A stretch of 64,000 nucleotides of DNA from the NCBI GenBank assembly GCA_017529925.1, contig JAFXMZ010000004.1, positions 58,797 through 122,796 on the forward strand, written 5' to 3'. This document shows positions 27,799-36,857 of this stretch, in pieces. The position numbers and the translations under genes were made by a program. This stretch comes from Clostridiales bacterium (GTDB lineage Bacteria > Bacillota > Clostridia > Saccharofermentanales > Saccharofermentanaceae). Below the pieces are notes generated by a model. It searched no databases and was not told where the DNA came from. It saw only the letters and a list, made by a program, of their open reading frames with translations. Position 1 is the stretch's first letter. Each line of letters opens with the position of its first letter.

Positions 27799-28251
27799 TC
27801 ACAATTCCAGTTTCATAAAAACATCTGCATAGATATTATCATTATACCTGTCGCAATCAGTAAATCCGCACTTCTCATACAGTCTTCCTGCGGCTTTATA
27901 CTTCTTCATCGAATCAAGTACTACTGTCTTAAAGCCGCGCATCCTTGCTTCGTTTATGGCTGCATCTATCAGACGTTTACCCAGCCCCTGCCCCCTGAAA
28001 GCGCTGTCGAGATACAGTGATTTAAGTTCGGCAGTACGGTCATCCAGCTTCCTGAGCGCTACCGTACCTGTCACCTGGTCATCTTCTGTCACCAGGCAGT
28101 AAAAGACTTCATATTCTTTGCTGATATCATTATAGGATCCGTGCCTGCCTTCAGGTTCGAACTTCTTTCCGAGTTCGGCAAAACACCTTTCCGTAAAGCT
28201 GAACACTCCCTGCTTGAGTGAATCATTGTAAGAAACTATCATCATTTTCAT
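27799..28251 (-). CDS. GNAT family N-acetyltransferase
   Basis: Acetyltransferase of 150 residues. The AcCoA-binding loop is SAFRGQGLGKRLIDAA, after the strand ELKSLYLD. YEKCGFTDCDRYND closes the fold. The form resembles the ElaA/YjcF-like small GNATs. Substrate unknown. It lies 17 bases after the HAD phosphatase gene on the same strand. Confidence 0.85.
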   Translation of the reverse strand: MKMMIVSYNDSLKQGVFSFTERCFAELGKKFEPEGRHGSYNDISKEYEVFYCLVTEDDQVTGTVALRKLDDRTAELKSLYLDSAFRGQGLGKRLIDAAINEARMRGFKTVVLDSMKKYKAAGRLYEKCGFTDCDRYNDNIYADVFMKLEL

Positions 28252-28268
28252 CTGCCGGACTCACACCA

Positions 28269-28991
28269 TCATGTATCCTGCAAAGACCACTTTCGGAGGA
28301 TATCATAAAGCTCGTCATAAGAGGATGCACAATAGTCGATATCGTATTCCCTCATTGCCTCCTCGATATTCCCCGACGGCATAAACCATACTGAATCAAG
28401 TGATGCATTCTTCGCTCCGAGCATGTCCGAGGAAAGAGAGTCACCGATCATTATGCATGACTCTTTCGTTTCTCCGATATGCTCAAGACACATATCGAAA
28501 AAAGCGGGATCCGGCTTTGTTACACCCATGTCCTCACTGATGAAGAGTCCGTCTATGTAGCGGTCAAGACCGGTGGAGGCTATCCTTCCTTTAGCATTTA
28601 TCGTAGCGCCGTTGGAAGCAATATAGATCCTTGATCCGGGGATACCGTCTTTCAGCCTGCGGACAAACTCAAGAGCACCGTCCATCAGAACGCCGTTAAC
28701 GGACATCGTCTTTATGAAGTCGCTGTTTACCTTCAGAGGGTCAAGAGATGAATGATCTCCTTCACACAGCGAAAATACATAGATGAATCTCTTTGTAAAC
28801 AGTTCCGTTCTCGTGACAGTCCCTTTTTCAAGTTCCAGCCACAATGATTTGTTATATGCCTTGAATGCCGGATATACATCATCAGTGTACGAAAGACCGT
28901 TCTCCTTAAGAACGGTGCCGAGAGCTATCTTCTCGGAAGCATGAAAATCGAGCAGTGTCTGATCAAGATCAAAGAAGAATATGTTGTGCAT
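28269..28991 (-). CDS. HAD-superfamily hydrolase, YjjG type
   Basis: Haloacid dehalogenase-like phosphatase of 240 residues. Motif I is FFDLDQTLLD (nucleophile Asp9), motif II is IASNG, motif III is near KPDPAFFD, and motif IV is GDSLSSDMLGAKNA. The YjjG subgroup dephosphorylates nucleoside monophosphates, including non-canonical pyrimidines. It lies 10 bases after csoR and may be in the copper operon by read-through. Confidence 0.87.
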   Translation of the reverse strand: MHNIFFFDLDQTLLDFHASEKIALGTVLKENGLSYTDDVYPAFKAYNKSLWLELEKGTVTRTELFTKRFIYVFSLCEGDHSSLDPLKVNSDFIKTMSVNGVLMDGALEFVRRLKDGIPGSRIYIASNGATINAKGRIASTGLDRYIDGLFISEDMGVTKPDPAFFDMCLEHIGETKESCIMIGDSLSSDMLGAKNASLDSVWFMPSGNIEEAMREYDIDYCASSYDELYDILRKWSLQDT

Positions 28992-29001
28992 GGATATCTC
29001 C

Positions 29002-29286
29002 TTATTTCATCAGCTTCCTCAGTGTCTTCAAAAGCTCGTCGACGATCTCTTCATCATCATTCTTGATGCCTGCCGTCACACAGCACTTCAGATGGTATCC
29101 GATCAGCTCCTGATTAAAGCCGTCTATCGCCGAGCCGGCCGACATGGACTGCTGAAGGATATCATTACAGTAAGCATCCTCCTCGACCAGTTTCTCCAGC
29201 CCTCTGATCTGACCTTCCAGACGCTTTAAACGGTTCATCAGCGACTTTTTCTGATCCGGCGATCTGAATGTCTTTTTATCTGTCAT
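29002..29286 (-). CDS. csoR: Copper-sensing repressor CsoR
   Basis: Small all-helical DNA-binding protein of 94 residues that leaves DNA when Cu(I) binds. The ligand pattern is Cys in AYCND and His-x-x-Cys in GYHLKCC, the Cu(I) type. RLKRLEGQIRGLEKLVE is the family's N-terminal helix. It is encoded 34 bases downstream of copA, so the repressor is in the operon it controls. Confidence 0.92.
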   Translation of the reverse strand: MTDKKTFRSPDQKKSLMNRLKRLEGQIRGLEKLVEEDAYCNDILQQSMSAGSAIDGFNQELIGYHLKCCVTAGIKNDDEEIVDELLKTLRKLMK

Positions 29287-29320
29287 AGATATACATCTCC
29301 CGTATTGAATTCAGTCTTTA

Positions 29321-29530
29321 TCATTCCACGCCCAGGACTTTATATCCCTGGTCCTCGACTGCTTTACAGAGAACATCGTCCGGTACATCCGCACTCATGG
29401 TCACGACTGCCGTACCGGCATCATGGTCTGCGACGGCATCCTCAATGCCTTCAACCGCCTCAAGAGCTTTCTTTACACGGGCTTCACAGTGTCCGCACAT
29501 CATGCCTTCAACCCTGATCGTCTTTTTCAT
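29321..29530 (-). CDS. Probable internal start giving a free CopZ-like chaperone
   Basis: Inside copA and in the same frame, GGAGGG (29538-29543) lies exactly 7 bases before an ATG at 29530, ahead of [14 protein letters not shown]. Translation from it would give a 69-residue metal-binding domain, the size of a free CopZ. Two products from one gene are inferred. E. coli copA makes a free chaperone too, but by frameshifting. Confidence 0.45.
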   Translation of the reverse strand: MKKTIRVEGMMCGHCEARVKKALEAVEGIEDAVADHDAGTAVVTMSADVPDDVLCKAVEDQGYKVLGVE

Positions 29531-31870
29531 CTTATTACCCTCCGTTTCACTATTGTAGTCTTTATTCAGAACACTCTTCAAAGAGACCATGCGTCTCATC
29601 TTCCGGTCATGAGATGCGTCATGGACCTTGAACAGATTGAGCCTTAAGGCATTCATACAGACAGTAAAGCTGGACAGGGACATCGCCGCAGCACCCCACA
29701 TCGGATTCATACGGATACCCGAGAACAGCCCTGCCGCCAACGGTATGAGGATGATATTATATGCAAACGCCCAGAACAGATTCTCATATATATTCTTGAG
29801 CGTCTTCCGGCTGAGCCTTACGGCAGCCGATACATCCGTAAGCTTTGAATTCATGAGAACTACATCTGCGCAGTCGACCGCGACATCGGCTCCTGCTCCG
29901 ATCGCGATCCCGATATCCGCACGTGTAAGCGCGGGGGCATCATTGATCCCGTCGCCGACCATGGCGACTTTTCCGCATTCCTGAAGATCTCTGATAACTG
30001 CTTCCTTACCGTCCGGCAGAACGCCTGCTATGACATTTCCGATACCTGCCTGATCTCCGATCGCGTGTGCCGTCCTTTCATTATCTCCGGTCAGCATTAC
30101 GACCTCAATGCCCATATTCTGAAGTTCACTTACAGCCTGACGTGAATCGTCCTTGATGACATCAGCAACGGCAATGATACCGAGGAGCTTCCCCCCTCTC
30201 GAAAAGAACAGCGGTGTCTTGCCCTCCTCCGAGAGGCTCTGTTCCTTCTGCCGGATCATCTCATCCACCGTGCAGACAGTACGGATGAACTTTCCTGAGC
30301 CGGCATATAATTCTTCTACACCCTGCTTCGCTGATATCCCGTTTCCATGAAGTGCTTTCCAGTCTGTAACAGGCTCAACGGGGCACACGGGATCGCTCAC
30401 GGAATCTACGACAGCTTTGGCAAGCGGATGTTCACTTCTTGCTTCCAGCAGGTAAGCTGTTGAGACAAGTTCATCCTCCTTAACGCCCTCAGCAGGTATG
30501 ATATCGGTCACCTCAGGTCTTCCCTCGGTAACCGTACCCGTCTTATCAAGTACCACTATCTGAACTTTTCCTGTTGATTCCAGAGCCTCACCGGTCTTAA
30601 ACAGAATGCCGTTTTTCGCGCCCATTCCGTTGCCTACCATGACTGCAACAGGCGTAGCGAGTCCGAGAGCGCAGGGACAGCTGATCACGAGTACGCAGAT
30701 GGCCCTTTCAAGAGCAAATGCCATTCCTGCTCCCTGAACTGTCCATAAGATAAAAACAACGGCCGCGATCGCCATAACTGCAGGGACAAAGACTCCCGAG
30801 ACCCTGTCGGCTATCCTCGCGATAGGCGCCTTTGTAGCCGCAGCATCACTGACCATCTTTATGATCTGCGAAAAGGTCGTATCCTCACCGACGCGGCTCG
30901 CTCTTGCCCGGAAGAAACCTGACTGATTGATCGTAGCAGCGCTGACATTGTCTCCTGCCGTTTTATCCACAGGAATGGATTCCCCCGTAAGCGCCGATTC
31001 ATCGACAGCCGTTGCGCCTTCAATGATAATACCGTCGACAGGTATCGACTCTCCGGGCCTTACAACAAATATATCGCCCGCATTTACCTTATCTATATCC
31101 ACTACGGTCTCTTTCCCGTCACGCTCGACCACTGCCGTCTTCGGTGCCATTCCCATAAGGCTCCTGAGCGCATCAGTAGTCCTTCCTTTTGAAAGGGATT
31201 CAAGTGTCTTTCCAACAGTTATAAGTGCAGGGATCATAGCAGCAGATTCAAAGTAGAGCTGACTGTGATATATATCCATCAGATCCGCATTCGGAGTGCC
31301 GTCCGCGATCATGACCGTCATCTTTAAAAGAACATATAAAGACCAGCCGAACGATACGGAAGAGCCCATAGCCACGAGCGTATCCATATTGGGACTTCCG
31401 TGGAACAGGGATCTGAATCCCGATATGAAGAACGCCCTGTTGATAAACATCACGATAGCCGCAAGTATCATCTGTATCAGCGCAAGTCCGATATGATCAT
31501 GCTCAAGGAAGCCCGGGACCGGAAGTCCCAGCATGTTATGTCCCATTGTTATATACATCAGGACAAGAAGAAATCCGATCGACCATACAAGCCTTCTCAC
31601 AAGTCTTGGTGTCTCGTGATCTTTCAGCGCTTCTTCCTCGGCGATAAGCTTTTCCGAAGCACTCTTCTCCTGTGTCTTCAGGCGGGCACTGTACCCCGCT
31701 TCCTCCACGGATCTTATGACATCCGCTTCGCTCACGTCGCCTTCAACACCCATCGAATTGGTAAGGAGCGAAACACTGACGGATCTTACCCCCTCCAGCT
31801 TTCCTACTGCTTTCTCAACCCTGGCCTGACATGCGGCACATGTCATTCCCTTTACGATGAACTGTTTCAT
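29321..31870 (-). CDS. copA: Copper-exporting P-type ATPase with N- and C-terminal HMA domains
   Basis: P1B-type ATPase of 849 residues that pumps Cu(I) out of the cytoplasm. In order: an N-terminal metal-binding domain (MTCAACQ), about eight membrane helices with the transport motif CPC ([12 protein letters not shown]), the phosphorylation motif DKTGT ([11 protein letters not shown]), SEHPLAK, and [11 protein letters not shown] second HMA domain with GMMCGHC lies at the extreme C-terminus (781-849), after an acidic linker. The usual form has HMA domains only at the N-terminus. AGGAG precedes the start; the CsoR-like operator overlaps the promoter. Confidence 0.93.
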   Translation of the reverse strand: MKQFIVKGMTCAACQARVEKAVGKLEGVRSVSVSLLTNSMGVEGDVSEADVIRSVEEAGYSARLKTQEKSASEKLIAEEEALKDHETPRLVRRLVWSIGFLLVLMYITMGHNMLGLPVPGFLEHDHIGLALIQMILAAIVMFINRAFFISGFRSLFHGSPNMDTLVAMGSSVSFGWSLYVLLKMTVMIADGTPNADLMDIYHSQLYFESAAMIPALITVGKTLESLSKGRTTDALRSLMGMAPKTAVVERDGKETVVDIDKVNAGDIFVVRPGESIPVDGIIIEGATAVDESALTGESIPVDKTAGDNVSAATINQSGFFRARASRVGEDTTFSQIIKMVSDAAATKAPIARIADRVSGVFVPAVMAIAAVVFILWTVQGAGMAFALERAICVLVISCPCALGLATPVAVMVGNGMGAKNGILFKTGEALESTGKVQIVVLDKTGTVTEGRPEVTDIIPAEGVKEDELVSTAYLLEARSEHPLAKAVVDSVSDPVCPVEPVTDWKALHGNGISAKQGVEELYAGSGKFIRTVCTVDEMIRQKEQSLSEEGKTPLFFSRGGKLLGIIAVADVIKDDSRQAVSELQNMGIEVVMLTGDNERTAHAIGDQAGIGNVIAGVLPDGKEAVIRDLQECGKVAMVGDGINDAPALTRADIGIAIGAGADVAVDCADVVLMNSKLTDVSAAVRLSRKTLKNIYENLFWAFAYNIILIPLAAGLFSGIRMNPMWGAAAMSLSSFTVCMNALRLNLFKVHDASHDRKMRRMVSLKSVLNKDYNSETEGNKMKKTIRVEGMMCGHCEARVKKALEAVEGIEDAVADHDAGTAVVTMSADVPDDVLCKAVEDQGYKVLGVE

Positions 31871-31897
31871 TTCTATGCTCCTGTACCGGAGGACGAT

Positions 31898-31940
31898 ATA
31901 GTCCCCCCTACTATCAAGAGTGTATACTAGGGGGGACTAT
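31898..31940 (-). promoter_or_regulatory. CsoR-type operator overlapping the copA promoter
   Basis: ATAGTCCCCCCTA at 31898 and TAGGGGGGACTAT at 31928 form a perfect 13 bp inverted repeat with a 17-base centre. On the minus strand TTGACA lies just upstream of one arm and TATACA or TACACT lies in the centre, so the -10 region is between the arms. GC-run palindromes like this are typical of CsoR sites. Confidence 0.8.
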
Positions 31941-31971
31941 CTGTCAAATGTCTTTTTGAGCGGGTCCTGTA

Positions 31972-33246
31972 TCATCCGCTGTAACTGTACTTCTTTAATA
32001 TCCTCCCGAAAACAAGACACATCGCGGTCCCGGCGACTCCCAGTATAAAGAGGACCATGGCAGCTCCGGAGCCCTTTCCCTCTCCGAAGAAAACCGAAAG
32101 AGCATATCCGCTGTTCTTCATATAGGGCTCACAGACATGATCCACAAGAAAGCCTCCCAGGAACAGGCCGATCGGTATCGTAAAGAACTGGAGCGTATTC
32201 CTGCAGGCGTATACTCTCCCCTGCAGTTCAACAGGGATCTCATTTCTCATTATCACATTCTGGTTCGCACTCATTACCGGAACAAGTATCCATCCGAGTA
32301 TCTGACCGGTGCACCACAGGACCGGACTCCCGGAAAATGCCAGGATAAAGTTTTCCGTTCCCAGCGAAAAGAGCATGGACAGATAGATCACCCTCACTCT
32401 GTCCTTGGGTTTCGGCATCTTTGTAAATATAATGCTCCCGAGGATCATGGCTATGCCGGAACATGAACTGACTATTCCGAACACATAATTACCGCCTGAA
32501 GGGTTGGGTATTATAAATCCGGGCAGTGCCGCATCAAAGGCTGAAGAGATAAGATTGACTCCTGACAAGAAGAGTATCACATATAAGATCATGGGATTGC
32601 TCTTCAGATAGCTCAATCCCTCCTTTGCAAGGCAGATCGTACCCTTGCCCTCTGTTTCTTTTCGCGGTACTTCGGGAAGCTTGATAAAAAGTGCCAGCGA
32701 CAGGAACGCTACAATGAATGTCATCATATCGAGCGCAACAGCAGCACCAAGTCCTGCAAGCCCGTAGACAGCAGCAGCGATCACCGGATGACCGATCGTA
32801 ATGAGCGACCTGGATAACGCCTGCAGCACCCCGGTCTTCTGGTAGTATTCCTTTGGAGTGATAAGCGTAAAGGCAACCTCCGAAGAAGGCTGCTGAAAAG
32901 TATTCATCAGTCCTGATATTGCATTGATAAGATACAGATGCCATATACAGAGCGTATCCGTCCTGTACAGAGCGAACACCATGACCGTACTGACGGCAGC
33001 CATAAGGTCGCAGAACAGCATCGTCTTTTTCTTATCGAACTTATCGGAAAGAGCCCCCGCGAAAATGCTTACGAGCACATAAGGGGCATATGTACATATA
33101 CGGAGTGCCGCGGTATTGAGCGACGATCCGGTCTCATCATAAAGCCACAGCGTTAATGCATAGGCTGTAACGGAACTTCCAAGCTGAGACAGGCTCTGGG
33201 TCCCCCAGAGTATATAGAAATCCCGTAATCTGTTATTCTTATTCAT
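31972..33246 (-). CDS. MFS efflux transporter, DHA3 (macrolide efflux-like) family
   Basis: Twelve-helix proton-coupled exporter of 424 residues. The N-terminus DFYILWGTQSLSQLGSSVT is typical of the DHA3/Mef group. The loop 2-3 motif reads GALSDKFDKKKTM, and NEIPVELQGRVYACRNTLQ precedes helix 10. Members export macrolides or other drugs. Gene control by a leader peptide and an RBS-masking hairpin, as seen upstream, is common for ribosome-targeting drug resistance. The substrate is unproven. Confidence 0.85.
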   Translation of the reverse strand: MNKNNRLRDFYILWGTQSLSQLGSSVTAYALTLWLYDETGSSLNTAALRICTYAPYVLVSIFAGALSDKFDKKKTMLFCDLMAAVSTVMVFALYRTDTLCIWHLYLINAISGLMNTFQQPSSEVAFTLITPKEYYQKTGVLQALSRSLITIGHPVIAAAVYGLAGLGAAVALDMMTFIVAFLSLALFIKLPEVPRKETEGKGTICLAKEGLSYLKSNPMILYVILFLSGVNLISSAFDAALPGFIIPNPSGGNYVFGIVSSCSGIAMILGSIIFTKMPKPKDRVRVIYLSMLFSLGTENFILAFSGSPVLWCTGQILGWILVPVMSANQNVIMRNEIPVELQGRVYACRNTLQFFTIPIGLFLGGFLVDHVCEPYMKNSGYALSVFFGEGKGSGAAMVLFILGVAGTAMCLVFGRILKKYSYSG

Positions 33247-33248
33247 TT

Positions 33249-33350
33249 CTTTGCTCCTATTACATATTTTGTTTCAGAAGCAAAGCCTGAGGATCACGGT
33301 ACCATTACCGTTCCTCCATGCAGTCTCCTCAAGCTCTGCATGGAGCTTTA
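33249..33350 (-). promoter_or_regulatory. Translational attenuator upstream of the MFS gene
   Basis: On the minus strand, CTCCATGCAG and CTGCATGGAG (33314-33345) form a 10 bp stem starting inside the leader peptide ORF. ACGGTA-atgg-TACCGT (33296-33311) follows. AGAAGCAAAG (33276-33285) pairs with CTTTGCTCCT (33249-33258) as read on the plus strand, masking the AGGAG ribosome binding site of the MFS gene. Stalling on the leader would open the first stem and could rearrange the rest. Confidence 0.65.
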
Positions 33351-33367
33351 TCGCTGCAGCGTCTCAT
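33329..33367 (-). CDS. Leader peptide MRRCSDKAPCRA
   Basis: A 12-codon ORF with a near-perfect ribosome binding site (AAGGAGG, 8 bases before ATG). It lies about 80 bases before the MFS gene and just after a TATAAT-like -10 at 33401-33406. Its 3' part is inside the first attenuator stem. Leader peptides of this size control erm, mef and cat genes by ribosome stalling. This sequence is not one I recognise. Confidence 0.6.
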   Translation of the reverse strand: MRRCSDKAPCRA

Positions 33368-33506
33368 CTGTATACCTCCTTAACTGTTTCAGATACACGG
33401 ATTATAACACAGGATGCTCTCTTTTCTCATCAGGTCCCGTATCTACTAAGCGTAGGTAGCATAAAGCGGTCAGGCGGATTACTATAATGCCATGGAGGAA
33501 AATAAC

Positions 33507-34124
33507 ATGGACAGATATGTAACAGGAACAACGATAAAGACACTCAGAGAAGATAGCGGAATGACACAGCTTCAGCTTGCCGAAAAGCTCGGTGTAAGCG
33601 ATAAGACAGTATCAAAATGGGAGACCGGCAAGGGCTATCCGGATATAACCCTCCTGGAGCCTATCGCAGAAGCTTTTCAGGTATCGGTGACCGAACTCAT
33701 CTCCGGCAATACGATAAAAAATTCCAATATATCATCGAATATGCTGCGCTCGAAATTCTACGTATGCCCGGTGTGCGGAAATGTTATTCACAGCATGGGC
33801 GAAGCGATCATCCAGTGCCACGGGATAGTGCTGAATGCTGAGGATGCAGAACCTGCAGATGAGATCCACATGGTAAATATAGAGCGCGTTGAAGATGAAT
33901 ACTATGTGACTATCGATCATCCCATGACAAAAGATCACTACATTTCATTTATTTCAGCTGTCTCTTCAGACAGGATACAGATGGTCAAGCTCTATCCCGA
34001 GTGGAATGCCGAAGCAAGGTTTAAGATCAGTCTGGTAAAAAAGATATTCTTCTATTGCAACCGTGACGGACTCTTTTCGACGGATGTGAGAAGGGATCCT
34101 CAGATCAGCCGGGGAAACCGTTGA
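33507..34124 (+). CDS. XRE-type regulator with desulfoferrodoxin-like C-terminal domain
   Basis: A protein of 205 residues. Residues 8-65 form an XRE helix-turn-helix ([23 protein letters not shown]). From about 80 on it has a metal-binding region: CPVCGNVI, a lone Cys/His in IIQCHG, and [12 protein letters not shown], which resembles the His-rich site of desulfoferrodoxin. A metal or superoxide sensor role is inferred. The ATG at 33507 is 8 bases after GGAGG; an ATG five codons earlier lies within that site. The 3' end overlaps the convergent XRE gene by 20 bases. Confidence 0.72.
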   Translation: MDRYVTGTTIKTLREDSGMTQLQLAEKLGVSDKTVSKWETGKGYPDITLLEPIAEAFQVSVTELISGNTIKNSNISSNMLRSKFYVCPVCGNVIHSMGEAIIQCHGIVLNAEDAEPADEIHMVNIERVEDEYYVTIDHPMTKDHYISFISAVSSDRIQMVKLYPEWNAEARFKISLVKKIFFYCNRDGLFSTDVRRDPQISRGNR

Positions 34125-34485
34125 TAATAAAATAGATAAGCATCGATATAAGATCTACGGCAAGCAGTGTTCCGAAGCCAATGAGGAACCACTTAAGTGC
34201 AGTTTTTGCGCGCTTGCCGTTTTTCTCTGTCAGGATCTTCTGATCGATGATATCAGCCACTGTCTTATGGTCATCTGTCTTAACAGGCTCGATACCCTTA
34301 AGGATATAATCAGTAGTCACTTCGAAAATGTCGCTCATGATCACGACTTTATCGAGATCCGGCGTTGCCTGCTCACTCTCCCACTTTGAGACAGCCTGCC
34401 TGGATACACCTACGGCATCTGCCAGTTCTTCCTGGGACATTCCCTTTGCTTTTCTCAGGCTCTGTATTCTGTCAGCTATCGTCAT
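34105..34485 (-). CDS. XRE-type regulator with C-terminal membrane helix
   Basis: A protein of 126 residues. The N-terminal HTH is [30 protein letters not shown]. The C-terminal segment [23 protein letters not shown] is one membrane helix. Membrane-anchored XRE repressors are common in Bacillota. The target is unknown. The stop lies 20 bases inside the end of the convergent XRE gene. Confidence 0.82.
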   Translation of the reverse strand: MTIADRIQSLRKAKGMSQEELADAVGVSRQAVSKWESEQATPDLDKVVIMSDIFEVTTDYILKGIEPVKTDDHKTVADIIDQKILTEKNGKRAKTALKWFLIGFGTLLAVDLISMLIYFIINGFPG

Positions 34486-34512
34486 ATGCTCTCCCTTCCG
34501 CTCCCGAACTGC

Positions 34513-35259
34513 TTACTCAACAGACTTGATCTCATCCTGAAGGTCCTGTTTGAGTGAATAGGTGTCAAAAGCAGCTTCCTTCGGAAGATTTATGTATATG
34601 TTGTTGATCTTGTCAACTTTTGCCATTCCCTCACGTATGGAGACATCAAAAACATGTCCTCCCTTTGACCTGTCCTCGGAAAGAAAATGCAGATGCCACC
34701 CGGGCATATTGATCCCGTCCATATAATCAGGGAAGTATACACCTACAAGAGATCCGCGGATATTCTCAAACTTGAATGCCTTCTGGGTCTGACCGAGCAC
34801 CTCTTTCAGCGTGATATGATGCGACCTGTACGGAGCCTCGGATCTGGCATCCACCATTTCAAATTCTCCGTCGATCCTCACGATATGCATGCTGTTAAGG
34901 CCGAACACCTCTTCGATCTTAAGCGTCAGCGTCTCCCTTAAAGATGAGATATCAGAGATCTGACTGACAGGAAACATCTGGTCTCCGTACAGCTTTGCCA
35001 CAGCAGCGAAAGGAACGCCTGTCCCGGGATCGACCGTCTTTACATTCCCGTCCTGATCAGCCCTGTAGCAATGTCCGTCCATGACGATCATTTCACCGTT
35101 CACATCTTCAAATGTTCCAAGTCCGGTGTCCCCTTCCGCCAGTAGTTCTCCGGCACTGATGACCGCCCGGCTGTATCCCAGCGCAAGAGCCTGCAGTGTA
35201 GAGACCTGATATACCATATTGTCCCTGTTTTCTTTCGAAGATCTGTCAGTCATAACCAT
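34513..35259 (-). CDS. budA: Alpha-acetolactate decarboxylase
   Basis: Converts (S)-2-acetolactate to (R)-acetoin, a step in acetoin and butanediol formation and a drain on branched-chain amino acid precursors. The 248 residues show the zinc ligands in PGWHLHFLSEDRSKGGHV, plus YQVSTLQALALG, GDTGLGTFEDVNGEMIVMDG and an Arg/Glu pair in the active site region. No acetolactate synthase or butanediol dehydrogenase is adjacent. The start could also be an ATG two codons in. Confidence 0.92.
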   Translation of the reverse strand: MVMTDRSSKENRDNMVYQVSTLQALALGYSRAVISAGELLAEGDTGLGTFEDVNGEMIVMDGHCYRADQDGNVKTVDPGTGVPFAAVAKLYGDQMFPVSQISDISSLRETLTLKIEEVFGLNSMHIVRIDGEFEMVDARSEAPYRSHHITLKEVLGQTQKAFKFENIRGSLVGVYFPDYMDGINMPGWHLHFLSEDRSKGGHVFDVSIREGMAKVDKINNIYINLPKEAAFDTYSLKQDLQDEIKSVE

Positions 35260-35364
35260 TTATCCTTTTCTTCTGTCCAGTCCGCAGCGTGCGATTCCCG
35301 GTTCTCTTTTCATATTATCTCCCCGCTTGTATGCAGTATCATATTCCGGTCAGTTACCATTCCG

Positions 35365-35787
35365 TCACTCTTCAAGTATAAACAGCTGGTCCATTCCGGC
35401 ACCAAGTCTATCATTGGGGCGCTCAACAAATCCGAGTTTTTCATAAAAGGGTTCTTTTCCCTTTGCCGCAAGTAAGCACATCTTAACCTTATAACCGGGT
35501 TTCATGTCATCCCTGATCCTGCTGATGCAGCATTCCACCAGTTTTCTGCCTATGCCCTGTCCCTGGTATTCAGGATCGACGATAACATCCGCCAGAAAAG
35601 CGAGATAACCTCCGTCCCAGAGCAGTCTGACTACGCCTACTGCTTTCCCGTTGTCCCTGGCACACTTGACCATATATGAATTATCGATGCCGGCCTGTGC
35701 CTCCTCGAGAGGGAACTCAAACCATTTCACTTTACGGCGTAAGCCCAGATATTCTTCCGAAGATATGAAATCCACATATTGAATCAT
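35365..35787 (-). CDS. GNAT family N-acetyltransferase
   Basis: Acetyltransferase of 140 residues with AcCoA loop YQGQGIGRKLVECC after the beta-4 strand LADVIVDPE, and a FYEKLGFVERPND end. It is 7 bases after the GNAT gene 35795-36235 on the same strand. The two are related in fold but not close in sequence. Substrate unknown. Confidence 0.86.
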   Translation of the reverse strand: MIQYVDFISSEEYLGLRRKVKWFEFPLEEAQAGIDNSYMVKCARDNGKAVGVVRLLWDGGYLAFLADVIVDPEYQGQGIGRKLVECCISRIRDDMKPGYKVKMCLLAAKGKEPFYEKLGFVERPNDRLGAGMDQLFILEE

Positions 35788-35794
35788 TCTGCAG

Positions 35795-36235
35795 TCACTC
35801 CAACCTCATATCAAATGCTCTTTTCGATGTTCCGTTAAATCCTTTATGTTCATAAAAACGATGAGCATCAGTCCGCGATATCCCGCTCTGCAGTATTACT
35901 TTATAGCAGTTACGTTCTTTGGCGAAAGCAACCGCCATATCGATAACACCGGAAGCCAGACCGCGGCCTCTGTACTGCCTGTCCGTGACAACGTTCTCGA
36001 TGAAGCAGATCCCTCTGTTTCCGCGTGTCAGGTTAGGTATATAGACAGCATAACAGGTTGATACGACCTTCCCGTCATCGACAGCACCAAAATACCGTAT
36101 GTTGTCACTGTCCTCTATCTCCTTCCACACACTCTCACTCTGCTCGAAAGGGCACTTTTCATCGTCTTCATCAAGCTGCATGTACAGTTCAAGTAAAGAC
36201 GTCAGATCCGAATTTGTGAGTCTTCTGAATTCCAT
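35795..36235 (-). CDS. GNAT family N-acetyltransferase
   Basis: Acetyltransferase of 146 residues. The AcCoA loop is RQYRGRGLASGVIDMA after CFIENVVTD, and FYEHKGFNGTSKRAFDM ends the fold. It lies 20 bases downstream of the SAP-domain gene and 7 bases upstream of another GNAT gene. Confidence 0.86.
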   Translation of the reverse strand: MEFRRLTNSDLTSLLELYMQLDEDDEKCPFEQSESVWKEIEDSDNIRYFGAVDDGKVVSTCYAVYIPNLTRGNRGICFIENVVTDRQYRGRGLASGVIDMAVAFAKERNCYKVILQSGISRTDAHRFYEHKGFNGTSKRAFDMRLE

Positions 36236-36255
36236 ATCTGATCATCCTCCCGTTT

Positions 36256-36846
36256 TCATTCCGCCGTTGTCTGATCATCCAGCGCTCTCAGATCAGATCT
36301 CTCATACCGGTTATGCCCTTTGATGCTCTTTTTGTATTTCCAGCATTTTATGGCATCAGCCAGCGATGCGCCCTTGTTGTCATCGAAAAAGTCCCGCACA
36401 TAAGTATTATATTCAAATTGTTTATCTATGTCCTTTTTACCCTGCTTTTTTGTGCGCTTAATCTCCTTATATGCAGCTATCGCATCAGCATATGTCTTTC
36501 CGCTGTTGGCCTTAAGCCATTTCTGAAAGGCAACATTAAAAGAAAAGCTCTCCCCGATCTCATTCTTAAAGAATGCTCTGTGCAATTCCGAACAAACGAA
36601 ATCAGGCTCAATGATGCTTTCTTTTGTTATTTCCGATATCCTGTGTTTGGAAGAACGTACAGTCTTAGAAGACCTCACTTTGCCTGTATCAAGGAAATAT
36701 GCTATCCGCTCCGTCAGTTCCACTTTCCCTCCGGAAGCCGGTAATCCGTTATCATGGCAGAAACAGACCAGTTCTTCCTTGAGGTAGTAATACTCAAGAA
36801 ACTCTTTGCCTTTAAGCTCCGTTGTCAATTCCGGTCTTTCTGACAT
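36256..36846 (-). CDS. SAP domain / DUF6434 protein
   Basis: A basic protein of 196 residues. The N-terminal 50 residues resemble a SAP-type helix-extended-loop-helix (ELVCFCHDNGLPASGGKVELTERI). The rest holds two copies of a short helical unit: FNVAFQKWLKANSGKTYADAIAAYKEIK and YVRDFFDDNKGASLADAIKCWKYKK. Nucleic-acid binding is plausible from the SAP region. Function unknown. Confidence 0.65.
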   Translation of the reverse strand: MSERPELTTELKGKEFLEYYYLKEELVCFCHDNGLPASGGKVELTERIAYFLDTGKVRSSKTVRSSKHRISEITKESIIEPDFVCSELHRAFFKNEIGESFSFNVAFQKWLKANSGKTYADAIAAYKEIKRTKKQGKKDIDKQFEYNTYVRDFFDDNKGASLADAIKCWKYKKSIKGHNRYERSDLRALDDQTTAE

Positions 36847-36857
36847 CCTCTATCCCT

